From the NCBI GenBank assembly GCA_977006965.1, contig OZ345356.1, positions 1,178,001-1,242,000 on the forward strand: a stretch of DNA of 64,000 nucleotides, read 5' to 3'. The stretch is from Phymatolithon calcareum (Eukaryota; Rhodophyta; Florideophyceae; Hapalidiales). Shown here piece after piece: positions 1-9,960 of the stretch. A model generated the notes under the pieces. That model saw nothing but the letters and a program-made list of their open reading frames with translations, was not told the origin of the DNA and ran no database searches. Within the stretch, counting starts at the first letter, position 1. Each line of letters opens with the position of its first letter. Both the position numbers and the translations under genes were made by a program.

Positions 1-1
1 C

Positions 2-382
2 GAGAAGGCCTTGGAGTATCTTAAGCAAGGAATGTCGGCAGGATCCCTGAAAGCATCACTCTTCAATGATGAAGGGGAGTCTTTGGAATCAAGCAGAAAG
101 CGAAAGATACCGTACGATATAGTCAGAGCAATTCCAGTGATTTTAAGGCTTCCGAAAGTACGTCACCGTCAATTGGCGGTGAAGTGGGCGTTTGGGAGAT
201 ATCCCCCACTGAGCACGGCACTACTAGAAGACAAATTTGGCGAAATCATATCAAGGCTATTGCACACGGTTGAAACGTCTTTGGCGAGATACCAGCTGAC
301 CGGAGAAGAGACCAAGAAGACCGAAGAAGCACTGGACCAGCTACTCTTCTTTACCAGTGCCTTTTACGAGGACATGGAATAG
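2..382 (+). CDS. Helix-rich protein of a retroposed family, copy A (5' partial)
   Basis: The frame is open from base 2, so the N-terminus lies outside the window; about 126 residues are visible. The C-terminal 60 residues are predicted to be helical and acidic, ending in a motif close to ALDQLLFFTSAFYEDME. I do not recognise a domain. The same C-terminus and 3' untranslated sequence recur at 9531-9951 (+), 58365-58830 (-) and, shorter, at 660-797 (-). All longer copies share the downstream block gcagctagg...acgcatctccctt...gcgtttaataaa followed by an A-rich tail, here aaaaaaaa near 610-618. That pattern suggests 5'-truncated, reverse-transcribed copies of one transcript. Copy A is the longest and has no stop. 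Whether it is a host gene, its retrocopy or part of a larger retroelement cannot be decided here. Confidence 0.5.
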   Translation, partial: EKALEYLKQGMSAGSLKASLFNDEGESLESSRKRKIPYDIVRAIPVILRLPKVRHRQLAVKWAFGRYPPLSTALLEDKFGEIISRLLHTVETSLARYQLTGEETKKTEEALDQLLFFTSAFYEDME

Positions 383-622
383 AAAAACAAAGGATAAGAA
401 TTGCGAGCTCGAATCGCCGCTGAGCGCATAGAGGACTCTAAGCTTTTCCCACATCCGTCCGATGTGGGTTTTTGCAGCTAGGGCCACGATATACAAGATT
501 GCGGAAGAAGCATATATGAATGTTATACTATGCTACAAGGCTGTAGCAACTGAAACGCATCTCCCTTACAGTCTAAAGAGTGTTACTGAGAGCGTTTAAT
601 AAATACTACTAAAAAAAACTGG
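383..622 (+). other. 3' untranslated block and A-tail of copy A
   Basis: This segment matches 9736-9951 and the reverse complement of 58365-58560. It includes a short hairpin-like run (ttcccacatccgtccgatgtggg, near 447-469), then gcagctaggg, then an AATAAA signal at about 599-604 with an A-rich tract just after it. Conservation of this non-coding block across copies argues that whole transcript ends were copied. Confidence 0.5.
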
Positions 623-659
623 TCAGATTTCTTGTGGGGCTCAGAGTCGCAGTGCTATT

Positions 660-797
660 GACTCGTTGTCTATTACATGTCATCGTAAAAGACGATGGTG
701 AAAAAACTATCTGCTACAGAGCTTTTTCGTGATATTAATCTCCTCTCGGGTCAGCTGATATCTTCCGATATACGCGTAGAGATTGCTGATGAGGATT
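660..797 (-). repeat. Short antisense copy D of the retroposed family
   Basis: Read on the plus strand, gtcatcgtaaaagacgatgg...gatattaatctcctctcggg...gaggattggt matches 58560-58690, which is the coding region of copy C in reverse. Copy D therefore lies tail-to-tail with copy A. It encodes only the last 40 or so codons and carries stops. Confidence 0.5.
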
Positions 798-799
798 GG

Positions 800-854
800 T
801 TTGTACCTTTTTCTATTTTTAGTTTTTTAAAACTAGAAATAAAAAAGGTACAAA
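800..854. repeat. AT-rich near-perfect palindrome
   Basis: The left arm, beginning tttgtacctttttctattt, pairs with the right arm, ending aataaaaaaggtacaaa, over about 26 bases with a two-base centre and a few mismatches. It sits directly beside copy D and may be the core of a foldback element. Confidence 0.6.
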
Positions 855-865
855 CTAAAAAGTAG

Positions 866-1721
866 ATTTTTTATTATTACCTTTTTTTAAGGACCTACAT
901 CCCCATCTTAGATTTTCACTTTTATTTTTTATGAGCTTGGGAATCCGAGAAGCTCATTGGACACTTTCTGTTATGGCAGTACATAATTGGCTAATCAAAA
1001 AAAGTCCTCGCGCCGTGGAAACTTTTTCTAGAAATTCTCAGCAGAGGGTTCCTGCGAAAATCGGGACAGCTCCTTAAACGCGCAGTTTAAGACCACTTCC
1101 TGATCCGTTCTTCGCATTTCGAAAACTATCATAGAAAGCCAAGAAAGTAGGTTATCCAAAAAGCAAAAAGAAAAATCAAAGAAAGGGGATGAAATAAGGA
1201 GTGTAGAGCACTTTTCGTAATTCTGATCTTGAAAAAGAATCGCCTACAATGATGGACAATTATCTCGAAAAGAACTACAAGAATTTCTTATTGCTTGGGT
1301 CAAAAGTTTCGAATGGTTATAGACTAACACAGGAATACAGCAAATTTGGTAAAATCGAACGTCTAGGTGGCAAAAAAGTTCGCGCCGCGAGACCAAAAGT
1401 TTTTTAAAATCGGCAAAGGAACAGGCGAAAAATATAGTAAAATTCACGTTGCGCACCGACGAGAAGCTGAAACTGTTCGAAGGAAATACAGTAAGTAATT
1501 TTTTGTAATGATTGATTAGAGCGGAACATTGGAAACTTTTGCTGACTTCATATTTGAAAATATTTCACTTGTTTCTACACATTTTCTTGAAACTGGATGC
1601 AGTCCCGTTGGTGCAAACGACATAATTAAAATTTTCATCCAGTTTATGAGCATTGTTTCGGCCAGTGAGAGCGCTTCAAAGATGGGGAAATAGGTCCTTA
1701 AATTACTTTTTTTTTAAAAAA
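866..1721. other. Gene-less stretch
   Basis: I see no convincing gene here. The sequence around 868-900 (rev. comp. taggtccttaaaaaaagg) resembles 1690-1730 in inverted orientation. These may be the ends of an old element of about 870 bases. Confidence 0.3.
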
Positions 1722-2696
1722 AGGAATAAAAAATGAGGAAATTCGCTACACGGACCGAAAAAGGTGGCAAAATTCGCTAAATCGGCACCCCTTGCAAAAA
1801 CTACTACGCACTATGATATGAGCTAGCTAACCCTAGATACAAACCCAAGACGCCAGTACATGAAAAATAATGAGGACAGTAAAACGTAGACAGACGCGTT
1901 CGCTACGCAAAGCACTCTGCACATCGTCGAATTCGACTGTTAAGCCGTCTGAAGTTATGGAGAAGAAGGAGTTCGTGCTAAGGGTGGGCGACTAACTTGG
2001 AGCAAACTTTGACGACGTTGTCAATCTCGTTATCGCCCACAACACATCTATTGGCAAGGCACATCTCATGGCAGCGCGTGGCGCTAATCTGTAGCTAGCG
2101 CACAGCTTTTGCCTTCCGTGTGAACGTCCGCGTACTGCCGAGCGCCGACGGCGTTATAATCATCGCGTTTTCAGGACGCAGCTGCGTTGGGGGCTCCTCC
2201 AGGTTGTGCCAGTTCAGTACGAAGATACTCGAGCGGCGGGCGCCCAAGATGACGGATTTTATCCCCACAAAAGGCCGAGTCAACGGAAACGCCGCCCAGC
2301 CAACGGAGATGGTCCGCAAAACAATGTGGTATCTCGTTAAATCCAACACAAGCGCACAGCATAGTGGCTTCGAAGCAGGGCACGGACGTCCACCACCTGG
2401 CACAAATCGGAGTACTGCGCTCGTATCTGGCCGCAGTACAACAGCGCGACATCATCAAAGCGGCTCAGTCCATGATAATGGACCTCACCGCCTGCGATGA
2501 GGGAGATTCTAATTGCGACAAGGAGCTAAAGCATATAGAGTAGCGCACGAAATAAATTAGACTTTTCTTGACATGTTTATTTTTAGAGTGCTCTATGTAT
2601 CATAACGAGTAGTAGCTTTTGCAAGGGGTGCCGATTTAGCGAATTTTGCCACCTTTTCCGGTCCATGTAGCGAATTTCCTCAATAAAAAATCTCCT
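1722..2696. mobile_element. DNA transposon-like element with ~95-bp terminal inverted repeats
   Basis: The sequence at about 1724-1821 (gaggaaattcgctacacgg, aaggtggcaaaattcgc, atcggcaccccttgcaaa) is repeated in inverted orientation at about 2598-2694 with roughly 85% identity by eye. The interior of about 780 bases is GC-richer than its surroundings. It holds only an unrecognised open frame (2120-2500, +) with no transposase motif, so this is probably a non-autonomous element. I could not assign a target duplication or superfamily. Confidence 0.7.
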
Positions 2697-2798
2697 TTTC
2701 ATCTTTTTCTACATTTTTTTATGATGTGATGAACTTTTATCATACCGTTCAGACGATTACTCCTATCATATGACATCAATGTTCCTCCGCACTCAATG

Positions 2799-3038
2799 AG
2801 CATTCAAGATAGATATTTGATGATTTTTTTTTGAGAGCTCCCAAAGCCTCACCTTGGAGTAACGGGGCAGCTCTTGCATAATCTCTACGCTATAGTCATC
2901 TGGCTGCTCAAAACGTTCTTGATTCGTAATTCTCTCCCAACAAGAGCTCCGGTAAGTCTCTTGCACTCAAACTCAATTTCTGTACTCATCTTCGATGACG
3001 CTAGAGTACGTTGTAAGGCGACTAGCATTCAAGATAGA
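2799..3038 (-). mobile_element. 5'-truncated LINE copy with 15-bp target duplication
   Basis: Bases 2814-3023, read in reverse, match the 3' end of the LINE at 40233-42696 (its 42490-42696 part), covering the last ~45 codons and the tail ending atcatcaaata. The copy is flanked by identical 15-mers agcattcaagataga at 2799-2813 and 3024-3038. This is a clean target-site duplication and shows target-primed insertion. It is about 95% identical to the larger copy, so it is fairly young. It landed in or beside the hAT remnant that follows. Confidence 0.85.
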
Positions 3039-3174
3039 ACCTGCCTCCGACGAGCCTGGGAGCAGCAAGAAGGACGCTGGGTCAAAACAATAAATTTTTC
3101 TAAGGAGGGTCTACCGCAGCCATGGCTGCCACCCAGTAAAGATTTCAAATAATTTCAATCTTCACAATCAGTGA

Positions 3175-3462
3175 TTGCGGAGAGCGGTTACATTGCACTA
3201 CTTATTGCGAGTGTTTTCAACCCGATTTGATTGGATGATTGCATTCACGGCTCTCGAATACTCCGGCAGTGTAGTCAACAAATACGTATTGTCAACGCAG
3301 TGCGTGGAATGGAGTCTTGCAAAGAATGTGGTGACCGTGATTCGAAGATCGATGACGCCGCAGCTGTTCGAAGCCCTGGTGTTTCCTAGGATGAGGTTGC
3401 GTTTCAAAGACGATAAATTAATGACTGAAGCAACTAATGGAGCCAGATCCGAAAGGGTTTAA
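3175..3462 (+). pseudogene. hAT transposase C-terminal remnant
   Basis: The translation contains STQCVEWSLAKNVVTVIRRS followed by MTPQLFEALVFPRMRLRF. This aligns by eye with the dimerisation region of the intact hAT transposase at 12052-13830 (EVERLWSVCKNILSDNRNR, LTPMLFESLVFLKV). Only about 60 C-terminal residues are recognisable. The first acidic catalytic residues, the zinc finger and the rest are gone. The 3' flank (3540-3640) carries the same attgca-type motifs seen at the ends of the intact element. Confidence 0.6.
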
Positions 3463-3539
3463 GCACGTACGAAAGACCATGAGCTCTACCAGGAGCACGT
3501 TCCTGGTACAGACTAGTAAGTCATCTATATTTGCTGCCT

Positions 3540-3645
3540 GTATGAGATTGAATTGGCGATTGCTCGATTGCTTGCTGACGTGCAGGTATTGCAGTCTGAA
3601 TTGAAGATCTGTCGATTATTGCAATCCGTATTGCAGTCTGAGGTG
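3540..3645. repeat. attgca-motif cluster (hAT subterminal type)
   Basis: There are several scattered copies of attgca/tgcaat and of the phrase attgcagtctga (3590 and 3632 regions) just beyond the hAT remnant. Similar motifs flank the intact hAT gene at 11597-11690 and 13915-13960. Subterminal arrays of short motifs are typical transposase-binding regions in hAT elements; the role here is inferred. Confidence 0.45.
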
Positions 3646-3699
3646 ATAAGCAAAGACAAGCCAACAAAACCCCCAATAGATAACAAACACCAGACAGAG

Positions 3700-6190
3700 C
3701 AAGCGTGTAGATCACCCCCAGAGGACAGTCCAAAGCCTTGCGGCAACACAAGCCGTCGTGTTGATCGACCTTGAGAGCGAGGCTACGCCGTGTCGGGCCA
3801 GGAAAGCTCCTTGACGTGTAAATGAGAGTAGCCTTCGGCTTGTACCGGAAGGAAGCCGCGCCTCTCGCAGAGCGGAATCCACATTCTTAGGGGAACACAG
3901 GTATGCAAGGAGATCAGGCAGTTGGCCTTGGAACGGACGCACGAAAAGGGAAAACGTACCCGATTTTCTCCGTGCTAGATTGCACGGCGAAGCCTTTGGG
4001 ATCAAGAAGGGTTGGGAGGACATCATCTTCGGGTGGCGAACTTGAGAGGAACGCACGAGAAAAGGGGAACTGGAGCGCGGTTGTCTCCGTGCTCACTTGC
4101 TCGGCGAAGCTTACGAACAAGAAGGCTGGGAAGAACTCCGACTCTGCGTGGCGGAAGTGACGTGCAAGTGAGGTTGAGCGTGCGAAGATCCGAGCAGTTG
4201 AGCCGAAATCCGAAGAGCTCCCCAACCTCACCTCCTCCGAGGCAGGAACTAAATACCTTATATACTGTAACCTACGAAAGACAGCGATATAGCGCATAGA
4301 CACACGAGAGACACGTGCCCGTATGGCCCATCAGATCACCTACTACGAGCACCATGACTATCGAGATCCAAGTTGTACAGCGTGCAGTCGCGAATGGAAA
4401 AAGCGATCGCCTTGGGACCGCTACAAAACAGCGGGCGCGACAGACGGCTATGAAAGCGGAAAGCATAGAGCGGCAAAAGCAGAGATTCTTTTCTCAAAGA
4501 CGCTGACTAATGGTTTCCTATGCCCGTACTCTGGTTCTCGCAAAATAGCATACCTAAACGGACAACCAAATGCACTCAATCTCGAAAAATGGTTCTAGAA
4601 GTATTCCAAATGTGACCGGAAATGTCACTAGCTTATCATTGGCTTCTTTGACTTCTATTTGTCAAGAGCTCCATTGGAATCCGAAAAAAAGTGTACGGCA
4701 TTCACGCTCGGGTGAGACGAGTGCCCATTGAACTGGACTGCAATAGTCGACTTGACAAAGTAGTCGTCCACACGGTTGAGCGTCTATAGTAGTCTAACCT
4801 TAATTTCTCTGCGGTCGACCGGAAGCCAACCAAGACTGATACTTGTGATTCAGTTTTTACGCTCCGGTGGCGACAGCAAATTCAGCCGTCTAACTTATTG
4901 TATTCGACTGCAAGCAGACTGCGTTGTGATATGATACTTTGGAATACTGGTTTGTCCAGTTTGTCGAAATTCTTGCCAATGCGCTTACCTCGCGTCGGCT
5001 TTTTGATTCCATTACTGTACTACTGTATCTGAGGCCTAGGTCATCATGAAGGTTGTAGGCACCGGTTTAGCGCCTCAGAGATCACGGGGTCAATCTGCAT
5101 TGGACAAGTCCGTGGACAATGTTTCACAGGACAACTGTCGTTTTAGGATAATAAATATGATAATCTAGTCCACTGCACAGTTGTAGACCAGTTGTCCATT
5201 CAATCAAGTGCTCTGTAACCCGCGCGATCGAATACAGACATCTGCACGAAAGTGGTCGATAGGAGGACTGATTTTTAAACCCAGACGACTGGCAGTCTCT
5301 TTCTGATTGCGTATAATACAATGTCCCCATTACCTAGAGTGAGAGCATCAGCTCAAGTGATAAATTCTGACGACTACTCACAAATGGATTTGGGAGTCGT
5401 GGTTAGTCCCAATCTTATCTCAGAATTCCTTTTTCCACTCGGAAGAGGTGCTCCCGTCTCTTATGGTCTCCAATGGGAGGGCAGAAAAGCTACACGCCCT
5501 TTTTTCTTTATGAAAATTTTTTAGAGGGGAATTAACACAGCTGATAAATCATACAGGGCACTGCTTTGCTGTCCAGGGGGACATTAAAGTTAAAAGCGAG
5601 ATGTTCTTGCTCCTTCTTCCCGGTTGGTCCTCTGCGCCGTTCTGGGGAACGCAATAATTAGATGAATAAATCTAAAAAACTCGCGGCAGGGCATTCTGAT
5701 GTGCTGTTTACACATTTGTGCCTAACCAATGTTAGCCGAAAATGATACTTTTTCGTGTACTTCGCTATGATAATGTCATATCGAAAGAGAGGTGAAGGCT
5801 GGAAATCAGAATTGCAAAGTGACGTAATATTTACAGTACTGGTGGTTTCTGGCATGAACCTCAGTTTGCCTTGCATGCTCCAGCAATGAATAGAGCAATC
5901 AGTGGGACGATAGCGCACACGTGTGCAGCATCTAATCAGCCACAGCGATTCATGTCAACAAAGATATTGTGTGCGCAGCTGGTGCCGTTCATCCCCTCGT
6001 CGACTATTGGGACATTCCTCCCACACGCACCGTAACCCATTTCTCTGTGGTATCATTTGAGCGACACTCAAAAGCACGTCAAATCCGCGAGATGGCCTCA
6101 TGACCGAACCAAGCTTGTTTGCGCTCACATCCGCCCCACGTCGTGCAGTACTGTATTTAGGGGTTGACTGCACTATAGCCGTCTTCGCCA
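3700..6190. other. Mostly gene-less flank upstream of G1
   Basis: Many short overlapping open frames occur on both strands (for example around 3712-4300), but none has recognisable motifs or support from a paralogue. The stretch nearest G1 (about 6040-6190) is partly shared with the region upstream of G2, notably the phrase tatcattt-agcgacactc and gctcacatc...cacg. Confidence 0.4.
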
Positions 6191-6195
6191 TTACC

Positions 6196-6272
6196 GCATA
6201 TTTAAATCAGCGCTCTCAGAGCAACTTTCCAAGCCATCACTGTGTCGCCGCAGCAACTTGATCCACTTCGAA
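6196..6272 (+). promoter_or_regulatory. TATA-like box and leader of G1
   Basis: An AT-rich box catatttaaatc at about 6197-6208 lies about 65-75 bases before the ATG. The leader after it (ctctcagagcaactttcc and gcaacttgatc-c-cttcgaaatgg) is almost identical to the leader of G2 (33480-33542), where the box reads tatttacat. Conservation of box and leader supports this start region. Confidence 0.55.
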
Positions 6273-7163
6273 ATGGGGCTCTTTCGTGATCGCGCTCAAA
6301 GGCTTGTGCTCTTTCTGCTTCTCTTCCACTTCGCATCCGCCGATGTAGCGTTCACCGACCTCCCTGGAGTCTACACGCGGCAAAAGGGCAACCTCAACAT
6401 ATGCACCTTGAGCAACACCGTGGAGATTGGCACATCGGGCAGCACGCTTACTGCAAAGGACATGATTTTCGAGGGTGTAACTTGCAGCTTTATCAGCATT
6501 CAACTGAGCCAAACAAGCGGTTACCCTGGATGGACGAGGAAACAGAAAGAAGATACCGGTCTCGTGATTGGCGGTGTAGGTTCACTCTGGTGTGGAGCGG
6601 AACTTTTGTCCCAAGTGGGCGTCGTATTCGCGCGTCCCAAACGAAACGTCTTCTTCCCCCTGAAAAATTTCGCAACCCCGTACGAGTATCTTCGGGGCGT
6701 GCGCTACCTTTCGCTTGCAACCACAGCTGGAGAATGTGTTTATCAACGCGGTAGTGCAGATCCGTCGCAGACGGCTAGTTCACGGGATGAAACGGGAGAT
6801 GGAACGACTACAGGTACGCAAACTCAGTCTATCGCGCCATCGCCAACCCCGACCAGTTCCAGATCACCTGGTGCTGCTAAACAAAGCGATGGAACGCAAT
6901 CTCCTAACTCGCGAACTAGTGTAGGTTCGACAAATGCTGGCAGCGGAGCAGGGTCGGATAATGCTAAACAGGAGAATAACGGACTGAACATGTGGGTCTG
7001 GTTGGGCCCCTGCATTGGCGCTGCAGCTACAGTTGTCGCCGCTCTCATCACTGTCTTCAAGTGCACGCGTCGTGACGAAACTGGACATAGAACATTTATT
7101 GGAGCTAGAGCCCCATCCCCTCCACCTCCACTGTACAACTCACCTCCGACATACAATCCATGA
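6273..7163 (+). CDS. Type I membrane protein with four-cysteine ectodomain and PPxY tail (G1)
   Basis: This encodes 296 residues. Residues 1-23 form a signal peptide (hydrophobic LVLFLLLFHFASA, cleavage before DVAF). Residues 24-160 form a compact ectodomain with Cys44, Cys71, Cys107 and Cys155, conserved in all family members. Landmarks are FTDLPGVY, WTRKQK, ATPYEYLRG and CVYQR. Residues 161-238 are a Ser/Thr/Pro/Gly-rich, probably glycosylated stalk, and 240-263 a membrane helix followed by basic CTRRDE. The short tail ends with PPLY (285-288) and PPTY (291-294), which fit the PPxY consensus bound by WW domains such as those of NEDD4-type ubiquitin ligases. The ATG at 6273 is chosen because it begins the signal peptide and is conserved in G2. 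The frame is intact. I do not recognise the ectodomain; a surface or endomembrane receptor-like role is an inference from layout. Confidence 0.8.
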   Translation: MGLFRDRAQRLVLFLLLFHFASADVAFTDLPGVYTRQKGNLNICTLSNTVEIGTSGSTLTAKDMIFEGVTCSFISIQLSQTSGYPGWTRKQKEDTGLVIGGVGSLWCGAELLSQVGVVFARPKRNVFFPLKNFATPYEYLRGVRYLSLATTAGECVYQRGSADPSQTASSRDETGDGTTTGTQTQSIAPSPTPTSSRSPGAAKQSDGTQSPNSRTSVGSTNAGSGAGSDNAKQENNGLNMWVWLGPCIGAAATVVAALITVFKCTRRDETGHRTFIGARAPSPPPPLYNSPPTYNP

Positions 7164-7481
7164 GAGTCAAACGATTGTGTAAAGTTAGCAGACATTGAAT
7201 AAACTGGCATTATGCAAGAGATTTCAGGGCACCTCGAGCTTCTACCACTCGCCATGGTGGGAAGAATACTGGCACTGGCGCCTCTTCCTGGTGTAATTCT
7301 GCGTAGTATCGCCCTGGGTGTAGCATGCGTTCACTTCTGTAAGATTATTAAGGCATCTGGGCTGTACGAGGAGCCCAGCGATGCGACGGGATGTTGCAAA
7401 ACTGTTTCAACTCCTGCCTGCCACGTCTCAAGGAGCCCATACTCTCGAATTCAAAATATCCACCATGCGCATTGTGTATGA
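7164..7481 (+). other. 3' region of G1 duplicated with that of G2
   Basis: The 3' flank (gagagtcaaacgattgtgtaaag...gacattgaat) matches that of G2 (34434-34470), and an AATAAA lies near 7197-7202. Further on, a segment encoding APLPGVIL and ending cctgccacgtctcaaggagccc matches 34740-34960. The open frame here is unlike a full protein, so I regard it as a duplicated gene fragment or 3' sequence. Confidence 0.5.
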
Positions 7482-7754
7482 CTGACCGGCGAACTTTCCG
7501 ACGCGCTATTATTCAATCGAGGTCGTATCCCTCGCTTCGACACTGAGAACATAAGGTACGCAATTAGTATCTGTTTTTTCGAAAGTTTGTTTTTGGGGAA
7601 TCTGGTAAAATAATCACTTATTACTTTGCCGTATTTAGTAAAAGGACCAATATGCACGTCTGCTATTATGATCGGAGACTTACCGCAATGCGGGCCAGAT
7701 TGAAGTTGCTGGGCCCAAAACACCGATATTATTTGATCAGAGAAATACAGCGTG

Positions 7755-7820
7755 GCACGCACGTGCTCGGTGGCGAAATGGAGTAAATCGGAAGATTTAC
7801 CCCATTTCTTCACCGAACAC
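7755..7820. repeat. Imperfect hairpin of about 30 bp arms
   Basis: The left arm gtgctcggtggcgaaatgg and agtaaatc pairs across a ggaa centre with gatttac and cccatttcttcaccgaacac. It lies inside a 188-codon antisense frame (8017-7451), which is one reason I do not accept that frame as a gene. Confidence 0.6.
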
Positions 7821-8838
7821 CTCCCTTTTCTTCTGCCATGGGGCACCGGGCACCTCAATAAAACGAAACAAAATACGCAGAAATCTAACTTTGTGCTCTT
7901 TAGGACTGCAAAAGCGTAAATTTGTGGCTGTCTATCGAAAAAGTCGGATCTGCAATGTCGGCGAGTGGCCTTATTGTTCGCAAGTAGTGGAAAACGTATA
8001 AAAATTGGAAATCGCAATTGTTTCCGTTCAGCTTCGGAATATATCTCTTTGACGAACAGGTACTGTAGACATAATAATGAATGCTTATTCCCCTATGGGT
8101 CTAGTGAGCAGTGTTTTTTATTTATCCTCTACTTAGATTACGGAAGGGCGTTAATCTTGCTAGCTAGTTGTAATCACGCTTCTTTTCTGCCTGTCGCTAG
8201 TCATTAGACGATCCACCCGAAGCAACTGCGGTGGTTCCACGATTCGCGAGTCCACGTGGACGACCACAATGTTGGACTCATTTCTTTACAGCTCCCTTGC
8301 TCTGTAATTAGTTTGGACCCCTTGTGCAATGCGAAAACCCCACTCCCAATCGCACCGTGCACGAAATTAGGAGAAAAAACCACGTCAGACTCTACACCGC
8401 AAACAGGTACACCCGTGATTCGAACCCTAGACCTTTCTCTTGGTCACTTATGTGCACCCCCCGGAGGCAGTGGGGCCTTCCTGTAATCGCAAAAACGGGA
8501 TTTGCGCATACTAAACCTGTCACGTTTTGTGTAGTTGCAAACGCAGTAGAGCCATCCCCCAGTGAGAAAAATTTGGTACCGTGCCAAAACGAGATTTACA
8601 GTGAATTTGGGACAGCTGGCACTCCGTTCTCTGAAACTTTCTCCTTCCATTCTCATGTATCTCCATCCCATTCAATCACCCGGTCGCTTTAGATCAACCC
8701 GCTCTCCAACATGTGCAGTAATCAAAGCTGCTACGATTTAGCCTGTGCTTCCACCCATGGCTACTTCGTGCTATTGCCTCAAAAGCGTCCCCTTTCTCTC
8801 CTATCGTTCGGCCCGAGCGCGGCACAGGATCTGAGAGC

Positions 8839-9107
8839 TCACCCAAGGCATTGATGACGAAGATGGTGATAGAAATGATGATGGCATATCCTTGCGTGAG
8901 AGTAAAAACTGGAACAATTCGTCGCGAGAGATACAGCAGGCCCTCCCGCATCCCTTGGTGCATCAACGGCAATCCGGAATGCGAAAAGAAACTAGCGGTG
9001 GTGGAGAGTTGACCAGTCTTCTCAAGTTACAGATCGTTCAAGACCAAAACCGGCGAGAAGAGGAGCACAAGTATCGTGCCGAACAGCGAGAGGAAGAGCG
9101 GAAATAG
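8839..9107 (+). pseudogene. Acidic/coiled-coil protein of element B (truncated)
   Basis: This frame reads through GIDDEDGDRNDDG, then SSREIQQALPHP, GELTSLLKLQIVQ and a charged heptad-like run RAEQREEERK before a stop at 9105-9107. In copy C (57616-57885, minus) the same protein continues further. Sequence after the stop still encodes Arg/Glu-rich residues and ends near a lysine-rich SLSKKN-type C-terminus at about 9240. The layout (acidic region then long Arg/Glu coiled coil) resembles the C-terminus of Myb/SANT-like helper proteins of Harbinger-type elements, but this is a weak analogy. Confidence 0.45.
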
Positions 9108-9521
9108 CGTGCAGCGCAGAGAGAAAGAGCGGGAAGAACGCGCAAAACAAAGAGCGGAGGAGAGAGCGAGACGTGAGCGGGAGGACAAGAGGCATGATCA
9201 ATTAGTGCAAATGATGTTGGTTTCCCTCAGCAAGAAAAATTGAGCATTGAAGCTCTTGGCTTCAATCCTATATTTCGAATGCCATGTGATAGTCAAATTT
9301 TAGAATGAATAAACCGATGCTCAAGTCATGGTTGCTCTTGAAAAAGGAACGTTTAAATCGACGCTCAGCCGCTGCACACACTCCCACTACGGATACTACT
9401 AGATATGCTCTCGACTATGACGATTAAGCACACCAGTAGCTGTTCTTATGGAGATGATTCGAACTCTAAGTCTTTGGTGGCGTCTCTGAATTTTTGTTGT
9501 GTATTCGTTTGGTCATCTCCC

Positions 9522-9960
9522 AGTAACTAAGCATAGTAAAGGGGGCATTAGGTCGGTTCCCCCCAATGAGCACATCACTTCTCACAGACAAGTTCGGTGA
9601 TACTGTACCAATCCTCATGAGCAACCTGGAAGAATACCTCGGAAGATATCTGACCAAAGAGGAGATTAATACCACTGAAAAAGCTCTAGACAAGCTACTC
9701 TTCTTGACTATCGTCTTTTATGACGACATTGAATAGAAAAGGCGCCAATTGAGGAAATCTGATCAGTGGACCCCAAGCTTTTCCCTCAACCCTTTTACGG
9801 GAGAGGGTTTTTGCAGCTAGGGCTACGACGTTAACCAGGGTTACAAGTATTTGAATAGATGATCGAAGCTAGAACGTAGCTGCTGAAACGCATCTCCCTT
9901 GCAGTCTCATGAGTGTTACTGAGGGCGTTTAATAAATTTCAAATTTAAAAAAGTAACTAA
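9522..9960 (+). mobile_element. Retrocopy inserted in element B, 9-bp target duplication (copy B)
   Basis: The 421-base insert 9531-9951 is flanked by agtaactaa at 9522-9530 and 9952-9960. Element copy C has a single uninterrupted cagtaactaaacatcgg at this place (about 56990, minus strand), so the empty site is known. The insert encodes the C-terminus of the helix-rich protein (TDKFGDT, TTEKALDKLLF, ending FYDDIE at 9735), the conserved 3' block and an AATAAA plus an A/T-rich tail. This is the pattern of a 5'-truncated retroposed transcript. Confidence 0.75.

Noticed and set aside
2120-2500. 126-codon frame inside the first TIR element
   Set aside because: Overlapping frames of similar length exist on the other strand, and no transposase or DNA-binding motif is visible; kept only as element interior.
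6824-7255. 143-codon antisense frame over G1
   Set aside because: It is a shadow of the stalk and membrane region of G1; the equivalent frame in G2 is shorter and not conserved as a protein.
7451-8017. 188-codon open frame on the minus strand
   Set aside because: It has no motif, spans an imperfect hairpin (7755-7820), has no paralogue downstream of G2, and its composition is not protein-like.
8395-8452. tRNA-like stem (ggtgcac / gtgtacc) with ggttcgaatc on the minus strand
   Set aside because: Only about 52 bases lie between the stem ends, too short for D and anticodon arms; it is probably chance.
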